Origin: JAOAFT01 sp035390885
GTDB lineage: Bacteria; Bacteroidota; Ignavibacteria; UBA10030
Length of the DNA: 7,803 nt
Direction of reading: 5' to 3'
NCBI GenBank assembly: GCA_035390885.1
Contig: DAOOUW010000063.1
Location: 1-7,803 of the forward strand
Under the pieces are notes generated by a model, which was not told the DNA's origin, ran no database searches, and worked only from the letters and a program-made list of their open reading frames with translations. This document shows, in pieces, positions 1 through 6,181 of the stretch. The stretch's first letter is position 1, and the number at the start of each line of letters is the position of its first letter. Position numbers and translations under genes: made by a program.

Positions 1-187
1 GTCAGGATAAAATAATAGAGGCGCTATGTTTTTTGTAAATTTCTTTTCTATATTGATAACAGAAGTGGGATAACCGAGCAGCTGATTCTTGCGGGAACAA
101 GATAAACGGTAATATTGACATAAAAGGTAGAGTATTATTTCAGTCTAATAAATCGTTAGAATTTATTTTACATCATTCCAAAATACT

Positions 188-217
188 TTGTACTAAATCG
201 AATTAGTACATCATAAT
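188..217 (+). promoter_or_regulatory. Possible promoter of the hyd operon (TTGTAC, 18 bp, CATAAT)
   Basis: A -35-like TTGTAC (188-193) and a -10-like CATAAT (212-217) are separated by 18 bp, about 95 nt before the hydC start. The match is moderate, and promoters in the FCB group can differ from the sigma-70 consensus. What supports it is the palindrome at 189-210, which lies across the -35 and spacer, the usual place for a repressor site. A perfect TATAAT at 289-294 lies nearer the gene but has no properly spaced -35. Confidence 0.35.
189..210. promoter_or_regulatory. Palindromic putative operator upstream of hydC
   Basis: Two 8-bp arms, TGTACTAA and TTAGTACA, are exact reverse complements around the 6-nt centre ATCGAA, in which only the outer pair mismatches. 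It therefore reads as a 22-bp dyad with one mismatched pair. This is the form of a site for a homodimeric helix-turn-helix regulator. It does not resemble the Rex consensus (TTGTGA/TCACAA). The regulator is unknown and is not encoded in the window. Confidence 0.45.
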
Positions 218-303
218 ACCGCATCAGCTTTTATCCCTTAAAAATGTAAACGTTTTTTCTTTCACAATAGATTGAAAGGATGAATATGTATAATGATTTT
301 GTG

Positions 304-310
304 AGGAGGA
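304..310 (+). promoter_or_regulatory. Ribosome binding site of hydC
   Basis: AGGAGGA lies 3 nt before the ATG at 314. The spacing is short but the match to the anti-Shine-Dalgarno is strong. The nearby ATG at 310 runs into a stop after three codons, so 314 is the only sensible start. Confidence 0.75.
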
Positions 311-313
311 TGT

Positions 314-847
314 ATGAATGAAGTACAGGTAGCTCAAAAAGAGCGTCCAGAGCTTGATGCTATTATCGCTAAACATCGAGGAAAGCATGGCGAGCTCTTG
401 AGTATTTTGGAAGAAGCGCAGAAGCAAAATGAACTCAATTACCTTCCTGAAGAAACGATGAATTACATAGCGGAGAAGACGAGCATCCCGCTTTCCCGTA
501 TTTATAATGTCGTTACATTCTACTCATTTTTTAATCTTAAACCGCAGGGAAAACATACAATTACAGTTTGTCGCGGCACAGCTTGCCATACAAAAGGGTC
601 GAAATCTCTTCTTAACGATGTTGGTTTAATTCTTGGCGAGAAAGATACACAGCGCAACGGCGAAGAGAGTTTTACGACGTCGGATAATCAATTTACAGTA
701 ACGACGGTTGCTTGCTTTGGTCAATGTGCGCTTGCTCCAGTAGTGGCAATTGATGGCAAAATCTATAACAACGTTACAACGACAAAACTTCAAAAATTAA
801 TTAACAATCTTTCAAAAGAATCAAAGAAAGGGAGGAAAGCGCAATGA
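314..847 (+). CDS. hydC: NuoE-like [2Fe-2S] subunit of an NAD-linked [FeFe] hydrogenase (HydC)
   Basis: This 177-residue protein belongs to the 24-kDa NuoE / HydC family: a small helical N-terminal domain (about 15-75) and a thioredoxin-like ferredoxin domain (about 80-165). The four family cysteines are present: C86 and C91 in the CRGTAC stretch, C134 and C138 in ACFGQCALAPVV. They would hold one [2Fe-2S] cluster. In HydABC-type complexes this subunit passes electrons to or from the FMN of HydB. The length is normal for the family. The tail after about 165 is lysine-rich and probably disordered. The stop codon overlaps the next gene's start (ATGA), which suggests translational coupling with hydB. 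A NuoE of respiratory complex I is the alternative, but the adjacent [FeFe] hydrogenase and the absence of other nuo genes favour the hydrogenase role. No respiratory function is implied by what is visible here. Confidence 0.92.
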   Translation: MNEVQVAQKERPELDAIIAKHRGKHGELLSILEEAQKQNELNYLPEETMNYIAEKTSIPLSRIYNVVTFYSFFNLKPQGKHTITVCRGTACHTKGSKSLLNDVGLILGEKDTQRNGEESFTTSDNQFTVTTVACFGQCALAPVVAIDGKIYNNVTTTKLQKLINNLSKESKKGRKAQ

Positions 848-3800
848 AGATCACTGACCTCCAATCATTAGAAGCTGTTCGAGAACAAGGACTCAAAAAA
901 TTACTTCCGGACATTCCAAAGATTTCTGTTGGAATGGGAACCTGTGGTATTGGAAATGGCGCAAAGGAAGTGTACGAAGAGTTTCAACGTATTATCAAAT
1001 CAAAACATGCTAAAGTTCAATTGAGTAAAGTTGGCTGTTTTGGTTTTTGTGCGGAAGAAGTTCTGGTAAATTGCTACATACCGGGATTACCGTTAGTTAT
1101 TCTTCACAAAGTAACGCCCCGCGATGTCGAGGATATTGTGGAAAAGATGGCAAAAGGCGTTATGCCGCTGCGCAAGTCGCTCTGTAAAATTGAAAAATGG
1201 GATGCGTTTACCTCGAAACTTGAATTCGGAACTGGATTGACAAGTGTTCCTCTCTGGAATGAAATTCCTTTCTTCAAAGGTCAGAAGAAAATAGTACTTC
1301 GAGATGCTGGACTGATAAATCCAGATGATATTGAGGAGTATATTGCAGTTGGCGGTTTTTCCGCTTTGTATAAAGTGCTAACTTCAATGTCCCGTGATGA
1401 AGTGCTGGACGAAGTGAAGAAAAGCAAACTACGAGGACGAGGCGGAGCAGGATTTCCGACTGGCATAAAATGGGAAATGATGAAGCGAGTTGAAACAGAA
1501 GAGAAGTACATTATCTGCAATGCCGACGAAGGAGATCCGGGCGCATACATGAACAGAAATGAAATTGAGAGCGATCCTTTTGCATTGATAGAAGGAATGT
1601 CAATCGGCGCGTATGTGATGGGCGCTTCAGAAGGAATAATGTATGTTCGTGCGGAATATCCTCTTGCTGTTGAGCGTTTTACACACGCTGTTGTTATGGC
1701 TCGTGAATATGGACTTCTTGGAGAAAACATATTTGAAACATCATTTAAATTCGATCTTACTCATGTCGAAGGCGCAGGAGCGTTCGTTTGTGGTGAAGAA
1801 ACAGCGCTCATTGCTTCGATTGAAGGACGCGCTGGACGTCCTATTCCACGCCCACCATATCCGGCACAGCGTGGGTTGTGGGGAAAGCCGACAAACATCA
1901 ATAATGTCGAAACGTGGTTTAACATTCCGGTTATTCTAACAATTGGCGGCGATGAATTTGCAAAGTTCGGAACGCCAACAAGCGCTGGCACAAAAGTGTT
2001 TTCGTTAGTCGGTAAAATCAGGAATACTGGACTAGTTGAACTTCCCCTTGGTACTCCATTGACGAACATCATTTATCAGATGGGAGGAGGTACCGGCACA
2101 AAGAAGAGAATTATTGCTGTACAAACAGGAGGTCCTTCTGGCGGTTGTATTCCAGCGGAATACTTTAATACGCCAGTTGACTATGAGTCTCTGACGAAAT
2201 TAGGAACCATTATGGGCTCTGGCGGTATGGTTGTGATGGATCAGGATAATTGTATGGTTGATGTCGCACGATATTTTGTTCAGGTTACATACAATGAATC
2301 CTGTGGAAAATGCACACCCTGCCGTGAAGGATTAGCACAATCATTAGCATTGTTGAATAAAATCACAAATGGCGAAGCAACGATGGATGATCTCGATACG
2401 CTGGAGCGACTTGCCTATGTCATTCGTGATGCATCGTTGTGTGGATTAGGGCAAACGGCTTCGAATCCTGTTTTAACTACTTTGCGATATTTCCGCGATG
2501 AGTATGAACGTCATATCATCGAGCGGAGATGCAAAGCTGGAGTGTGCGAGAAGTTGTATGTTGCTTTGTGCGAAAATAGCTGTCCGCTTCACATGAATAT
2601 TCCTGGCTATCTCCAACTTCTTAAAGAAGGAAGAATTGAAGAAGCGTTTGAGCTTACTCTTCGGGATAATCCTCTTCCAGGCACAGTGGGCAGAATTTGT
2701 TACTTCCACTGTATGATGCGCTGCCGCCGTGATATGATCGATGAGCCTGTTTCACAAGGTGAGATTCACCGTTATCTTGCAGATACAATGTACAAGATGG
2801 GGAAGGAACAGGAAATTTATAAACGTCTTATTCGGGAAAAACTTCCAAGCACGGGTAAAAAGATCGCTATTGTTGGCGCAGGTCCTTCAGGATTAACTGC
2901 AGCGTTTTATCTTGTCCGTCTTGGGCATAATGTAACTGTGTACGATAGTCATAAAAAAGCCGGTGGAATTTTACAGTATGGAATTCCTGGTTATCGTTTG
3001 CCGAAGGATGTTCTCAATAAAGAACTAGAACTATTCAAGAAACTTGGAATTCGATTTGTGTTCAATACACAAGTTGGAAAAGATATTTCATTTCGGTCTC
3101 TTGTAAAAAATAATGATGCGGTTTTCATTGCGATTGGAGCTCAAAAAGATATCGATCTTGATATTGAAGGGCGAGATCTCAAAGGCGTGCTTCAAGGATA
3201 TGAATTTCTGGAGCAACTTGGTACCGGCAAACATCCACACGTAGGCAAGAAAGTAGTTGTGGTTGGCGGTGGAAATGTTGCAATCGATGCAGCTCGTTCT
3301 TGCTTGCGTCTTGGTACAGATGTTACCGTCGTATATCGTCGTGACCGGCATGAGATGCCAGCGAATGAACACGAAATCAAAGATGCAATGGAAGAAATGA
3401 TTCCATTCCGATTTATGTCTGCTCCGCATAGGATCCTTGGCGATGCAAAAGGGAATGTGCGCGGCCTGGAAATTATGAAGATGAAATTGGAAGGATTCGA
3501 TTCTGCTGGAAGAAAGAAACCGGTTGAGACAGGTGAAACAGAGGTGATCGAGTGCGATACTGTTATTCTTGCTGTCGGCGAACGAGTTGACGCTGATGCA
3601 GCGAAAGAACTTGGCATCGAATTGAAGAAGAATGGCGCCATCAAAGCAAATCCGCCGGGTTATCGTACTTCTGTCCAGAAAGTCTATGCTGGTGGCGATG
3701 CGGTAACAGGACCTGCTACTGTATCCGAAGCGATGGGAATTGCACGCGCCGCTGCTGAAGCAATTGATTTCGATCTTATGAAAGAACATCGTTTCCACCA

Positions 3801-4005
3801 CCTCTTCAGGGAATTCATTTATGCAAACGAAGCTCCTGCTGAACCAAATGGAAAGAAGAGAAAAGCGCCGAAGAAACTTCCTGTAAAAGAACGTATTGCT
3901 ACCTTTCAAGAGGTTTTGGTCGGATACAGCGGTGAGGAAGCATTGGCAGAAGCAACGCGCTGCTTACGATGCGATGTGAAATGTCACGAACAGGATACAG
4001 ATTAA
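844..4005 (+). CDS. hydB: HydB/NuoF-like FMN subunit fused to a GltD/NfnB-like FAD oxidoreductase
   Basis: This 1053-residue fusion is far longer than an ordinary HydB (about 550-630). In order: a thioredoxin-like ferredoxin domain (about 25-105; C34, C65, C69, C77); the NuoF FMN/NADH fold with LRGRGGAGFPTGIKW (196-210), NADEGDPGAYMNR (226-238) and CGEETALIASIEGRAGRP (316-333); an SLBB region (about 380-440); and the NuoF [4Fe-4S] site C487, C490, C493, C533. It then becomes a GltD-type N-terminal Fe-S domain (about 563-650; C563, C568, C576, C580, C619, C623, C627) with NPLPGTVGRIC. The FAD site is GAGPSG (678-683), the NAD(P)H site is VVGGGNVAIDAA (806-817) followed by YRRDRHEMPA (831-840), and the second FAD motif is YAGGDAVTGPATVSEAMG (948-965). 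The C-terminus adds CLRCDVKC (1040-1047). The usual HydB C-terminal two-[4Fe-4S] ferredoxin is absent. The arginines after the second Rossmann motif suggest NADPH. The start has GGAGG 8 nt upstream. Family and domains are clear; the reaction coupled by the GltD part is inferred. Confidence 0.93.
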   Translation: MKITDLQSLEAVREQGLKKLLPDIPKISVGMGTCGIGNGAKEVYEEFQRIIKSKHAKVQLSKVGCFGFCAEEVLVNCYIPGLPLVILHKVTPRDVEDIVEKMAKGVMPLRKSLCKIEKWDAFTSKLEFGTGLTSVPLWNEIPFFKGQKKIVLRDAGLINPDDIEEYIAVGGFSALYKVLTSMSRDEVLDEVKKSKLRGRGGAGFPTGIKWEMMKRVETEEKYIICNADEGDPGAYMNRNEIESDPFALIEGMSIGAYVMGASEGIMYVRAEYPLAVERFTHAVVMAREYGLLGENIFETSFKFDLTHVEGAGAFVCGEETALIASIEGRAGRPIPRPPYPAQRGLWGKPTNINNVETWFNIPVILTIGGDEFAKFGTPTSAGTKVFSLVGKIRNTGLVELPLGTPLTNIIYQMGGGTGTKKRIIAVQTGGPSGGCIPAEYFNTPVDYESLTKLGTIMGSGGMVVMDQDNCMVDVARYFVQVTYNESCGKCTPCREGLAQSLALLNKITNGEATMDDLDTLERLAYVIRDASLCGLGQTASNPVLTTLRYFRDEYERHIIERRCKAGVCEKLYVALCENSCPLHMNIPGYLQLLKEGRIEEAFELTLRDNPLPGTVGRICYFHCMMRCRRDMIDEPVSQGEIHRYLADTMYKMGKEQEIYKRLIREKLPSTGKKIAIVGAGPSGLTAAFYLVRLGHNVTVYDSHKKAGGILQYGIPGYRLPKDVLNKELELFKKLGIRFVFNTQVGKDISFRSLVKNNDAVFIAIGAQKDIDLDIEGRDLKGVLQGYEFLEQLGTGKHPHVGKKVVVVGGGNVAIDAARSCLRLGTDVTVVYRRDRHEMPANEHEIKDAMEEMIPFRFMSAPHRILGDAKGNVRGLEIMKMKLEGFDSAGRKKPVETGETEVIECDTVILAVGERVDADAAKELGIELKKNGAIKANPPGYRTSVQKVYAGGDAVTGPATVSEAMGIARAAAEAIDFDLMKEHRFHHLFREFIYANEAPAEPNGKKRKAPKKLPVKERIATFQEVLVGYSGEEALAEATRCLRCDVKCHEQDTD

Positions 4006-4010
4006 AGGAG
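4004..4010 (+). promoter_or_regulatory. Ribosome binding site of hydA
   Basis: AAAGGAG overlaps the hydB stop codon and lies 7 nt before the hydA ATG at 4018. It fixes the start and shows that translation of hydA begins inside the same transcript. Confidence 0.75.
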
Positions 4011-4017
4011 AAACGCT

Positions 4018-5688
4018 ATGGAATCGAAAGTTGTCTCTGTTAAAATAAATGGGAATGAATATCAGGTTCCGCAAAATATTTCTATACTCGATGCATGTAA
4101 AAAAGTTGGAGTACGGATTCCAACGCTTTGTTACCTCGAAGATGTTGCAAAGAATGCCTCGTGTGGCGTCTGTGTTGTTGAGGTAAAGAATGCAAAGTCT
4201 CTCGTTCGATCGTGCGTACAGTGCGTATTCGATGGCATGGAAATAGCCACACATACTCCCCGTGTTCGAGACGCACGGAAAACAATAGTTGAGCTGTTGT
4301 TAGCGAATCATCCAAAAGATTGCCTTTCGTGTTTACGAAATCAAAACTGCGAACTTCAGTCCCTTGCAGCTGAACTTGGTATTCAAGAACAGCATTACGT
4401 GCGAACAAAGAAAGAAGAACCGCTCGATGAAACTTCCCCATCGATTATTCGAGATCCGAATAAGTGTATCCTCTGCGGTCGTTGTATTACCGTCTGCTCA
4501 GAAATTCAAACAGTGAATGCGATTGGATTATCCGAGCGAGGCGTTCGAAGTAGGATTTCAACATATATGGAAAAAGGATTAGGAAATGTTGCCTGCACAA
4601 ATTGCGGACAGTGCGCACTGGTGTGTCCCACTGGAGCAATTATCGAGCGTGATGACACCGACGATGTTTTTGAAGACTTAATGAGCCCTGACAAATATGT
4701 TATTGTGCAAACAGCTCCGGCAATTCGAGTTGGTATTGGAGAAGCAATGGGACTTCAGCCAGGCGCGCTCGTTACGGGACAAATGGTTGCAGGATTACGT
4801 CGGCTTGGATTTAAGCGAGTCTTCGATACACAATTTGCCGCTGACCTTACAATTATGGAAGAGAGTTACGAACTTGTGCAGAGAATCAAATCAAATGGTA
4901 CTTTACCAATGATTACCTCTTGCTCTCCTGCATGGATTAAATTTGCAGAACATTTCTATCCTAACTCTTTGGCGCATCTTTCGACGTGCAAATCGCCTCA
5001 GCAAATGTTTGGAGCAATTTCGAAAACTTACTATGCTGCCAAGATGAATATCGATCCTCGTAATATTGTGGTAGTTTCTATTATGCCTTGCACAGCAAAG
5101 AAGTTCGAAGCAAAACGCACGGAGATGATGGATGCATTCCATTATTGGAAAGAAAAGCGAGGATGGTCGGATGACGATGCATTCTACGATGTAGATTATG
5201 TGCTGACAACGCGAGAGTTGGCGCGAATGTTTAAACAATCTGGTATCAAGTTCGATCTTCTGCCTTCCGAAGAATTTGATCATCCGCTGGGAGAATCAAC
5301 TGGCGCCGCTGTAATTTTTGGGGCGACCGGTGGAGTAATGGAAGCAGCGCTTCGAACCGCATACGAAGTTGTAACCGGAAAGAAACTCGATGAAATCAAT
5401 TTTACATCGGTTCGCGGTATGGAAGGAATTCGTGAGGCGACGATTCAATTGGATGGTACAGCCATAAAAGTAGCGGTTGCTCACACATTGAAAAACGCNN
5501 NNNNNNNNNNNNNNNNNNNNNNNNNNNNNNNNNNNNNNNNNNNNNNNNNNNNNNNNNNNNNNNNNNNNNNNNNNNNNNNNNNNNNNNNNNNNNNNNNNGT
5601 CTTTGTATGGAAGTCGAATGGTAACAATGGTAATGGTTCAGCATCGAAAGTCGCTCTGCGCAAATTACAAGAAGAAAACGCAAAGTAG
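4018..5688 (+). CDS. hydA: [FeFe] hydrogenase catalytic subunit (HydA), interrupted by an assembly gap
   Basis: The protein catalyses reversible H2 oxidation / proton reduction at an H-cluster, probably as the catalytic subunit of a soluble HydABC-type complex. The N-terminus is a plant-type [2Fe-2S] domain (C38, C49, C52, C66), then a His-ligated [4Fe-4S] motif (H98, C102, C105, C111), then two [4Fe-4S] ferredoxin motifs (C150, C153, C156, C160; C193, C196, C199, C203). The H-cluster domain shows motif L1 as TSCSPAW (300-306) rather than TSCCPxW, and L2 as MPCTAKKFE (356-364). Motif L3 and the small C-terminal domain fall in the 100-N gap. After the gap an Asn/Gly-rich tail ends at the stop at 5686-5688, but its frame relative to the front half is unproven because the true gap length is unknown. 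Complete relatives carry roughly 90 residues after the last visible residue, so the gap is probably longer than 100 nt. No signal peptide is seen, so it is cytoplasmic. Confidence 0.95.
   Translation: MESKVVSVKINGNEYQVPQNISILDACKKVGVRIPTLCYLEDVAKNASCGVCVVEVKNAKSLVRSCVQCVFDGMEIATHTPRVRDARKTIVELLLANHPKDCLSCLRNQNCELQSLAAELGIQEQHYVRTKKEEPLDETSPSIIRDPNKCILCGRCITVCSEIQTVNAIGLSERGVRSRISTYMEKGLGNVACTNCGQCALVCPTGAIIERDDTDDVFEDLMSPDKYVIVQTAPAIRVGIGEAMGLQPGALVTGQMVAGLRRLGFKRVFDTQFAADLTIMEESYELVQRIKSNGTLPMITSCSPAWIKFAEHFYPNSLAHLSTCKSPQQMFGAISKTYYAAKMNIDPRNIVVVSIMPCTAKKFEAKRTEMMDAFHYWKEKRGWSDDDAFYDVDYVLTTRELARMFKQSGIKFDLLPSEEFDHPLGESTGAAVIFGATGGVMEAALRTAYEVVTGKKLDEINFTSVRGMEGIREATIQLDGTAIKVAVAHTLKNXXXXXXXXXXXXXXXXXXXXXXXXXXXXXXXXXXVFVWKSNGNNGNGSASKVALRKLQEENAK
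5499..5598. other. Assembly gap of exactly 100 N inside hydA
   Basis: Exactly 100 N is the conventional placeholder for a scaffold join of unknown size. It falls after the HydA stretch AVAHTLKN (486-493), just before where the H-cluster motif L3 (family pattern ExMACxxGCxxGGGxP) should lie. The reading frame across the N run stays open only because N codons cannot contain a stop. Confidence 0.97.
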
Positions 5689-5726
5689 CTGAAGAATTAT
5701 AAAACAGAAATAGATTCAATTCATAT

Positions 5727-5767
5727 AAAATCTCCGATTCCTTTTTTGGAACCGGAGATTTTTTTTA
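5727..5767 (+). terminator. Intrinsic terminator of the hyd operon
   Basis: The hairpin has arms TCTCCG-a-TTCC and GGAA-c-CGGAGA with one internal mismatch and a T6 loop. Flanking A4 and T-runs extend the stem, and it is followed by an uninterrupted T-tract. It begins 38 nt after the hydA stop and marks the 3' end of the operon. Confidence 0.85.
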
Positions 5768-5795
5768 TTTCAAATTATACATTAGTAACCCCCAA

Positions 5796-5843
5796 AGAGT
5801 GTTGCCTCGATACGCCTTACGGCACCTCGGCAACCCAAACTCT
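5796..5843. repeat. Palindromic repeat, copy 1
   Basis: Outer arms AGAGT / ACTCT and inner arms GTTGCC (5801-5806) / GGCAAC (5829-5834) enclose TCGATACGCC...CACCTC. The core resembles the reverse complement of the neighbouring copy at 5847-5884: both read (arm) TCGATACG ... CACCTC (arm). It is probably a dispersed intergenic repeat; only a genome-wide count would prove that. Confidence 0.6.
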
Positions 5844-5846
5844 GAC

Positions 5847-5884
5847 GGTGGCTGAGGTGAGCGATAGCCCGTATCGAAGCCACC
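5847..5884. repeat. Palindromic repeat, copy 2, inverted relative to copy 1
   Basis: The arms GGTGGCT (5847-5853) and AGCCACC (5878-5884) are perfect complements. The loop contains CGTATCGA (5870-5877), the exact reverse complement of TCGATACG (5807-5814) in copy 1, so the two elements can also pair with each other. Read on the minus strand it begins GGTGGCTTCGATACG and ends CACCTCAGCCACC. Confidence 0.65.
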
Positions 5885-5897
5885 ACCTTGATAGACT

Positions 5898-5978
5898 ACC
5901 CCGTTAACCTTCGGTTGACACCCCTTCTGAGAAGGGGAATTTTTTCCCTCTTTTAGAAGGGTGTCCGAAGGACGGGGT
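5898..5978. repeat. Long interrupted inverted repeat with internal hairpin
   Basis: The outer arms ACCCCGT (5898-5904) / ACGGGGT (5972-5978) and CCTTCGG (5908-5914) / CCGAAGG (5965-5971) are exact complements, with a 3-nt insertion in the left side. Further in, ACACCCCTTCT pairs with AGAAGGGTGT apart from a one-base bulge. Nested on the left is a second hairpin, CCCCTTCT / AGAAGGGG (5921-5937, 1-nt centre), followed by AATTTTTT, which could itself stop transcription. It codes for nothing recognisable and has the form of a dispersed palindromic element. Confidence 0.65.
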
Positions 5979-6035
5979 GTTTCCTTTCAGCTTCGTGTTT
6001 TTACTTTTTCTTTACATCTAATCCATCTCTATTTG

Positions 6036-6059
6036 TTCTTTTCTCTTGAAGGAAAAGAA
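6036..6059. repeat. Small AT-rich palindrome
   Basis: The arms TTCTTTTC (6036-6043) and GAAAAGAA (6052-6059) are perfect complements around TCTTGAAG. From memory, similar CTTGA-centred AT-rich hairpins occur between genes in Bacteroidota-like genomes. I see no second copy in this window, so repeat status is inferred. Confidence 0.4.
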
Positions 6060-6140
6060 TCAAAAGTTTACCCAAATTATGCTTTAGAAACTTTCTATAA
6101 TCGCTGCTTCTGTATGCCTTGCAGCTCAACCAAAATAAAA

Positions 6141-6174
6141 ACGGTGGCTGAGACAACCTTCTCGAAGCCACCGT
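6141..6174. repeat. Palindromic repeat, copy 3 (short loop)
   Basis: The 9-bp arms ACGGTGGCT and AGCCACCGT are perfect complements. An inner GAGA / TCTC pairing is offset by a two-base bulge. The arm, the GAG after it and the CGA before the second arm match copy 2, but the loop is shorter and different. It belongs to the same GGTGGCTGAG...CGAAGCCACC family. Confidence 0.65.
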
Positions 6175-6181
6175 TATAATT

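Larger units (their letters stand above)
1..313. other. Non-coding region upstream of the hydrogenase operon
   Basis: This AT-rich stretch has no convincing coding frame on either strand. The only open frame of note is a short antisense one with no recognisable domain. It contains a 22-bp imperfect palindrome (189-210), a possible promoter overlapping it, a small dyad at 259-278 (ctttca / tgaaag, 8-nt loop) and the hydC ribosome binding site. I see no RNA gene, riboswitch fold or remnant of a neighbouring gene in bases 1-180. Confidence 0.6.

Noticed and set aside
115..120. A perfect -35 hexamer TTGACA upstream of hydC
   Set aside because: The only good -10 candidate (TATTAT, 133-138) is just 12 bp away, too close to form a promoter.
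289..294. A perfect TATAAT close to the hydC start
   Set aside because: No -35 box lies at 16-18 bp, and the transcript would begin almost at the ribosome binding site. It remains possible but weaker than the site at 188-217.
1281..1730. A 149-codon minus-strand frame inside hydB
   Set aside because: It is a shadow of the conserved FMN-binding region, and its composition is serine-rich as expected for an antisense frame.
3088..3909. A 273-codon open frame on the minus strand inside hydB
   Set aside because: It lies fully antisense to a strongly conserved FAD/NAD(P)H domain, has no recognisable motif and no ribosome binding site.
314..4005. Respiratory complex I genes nuoE and nuoF
   Set aside because: They are followed by an [FeFe] hydrogenase, lack other nuo genes, and the NuoF-like protein has a GltD extension and an N-terminal ferredoxin domain not found in complex I NuoF.
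5898..5978. Terminal inverted repeats of an insertion sequence
   Set aside because: Only about 40 bp separate the arms, no transposase fragment is present and no target-site duplication is evident.
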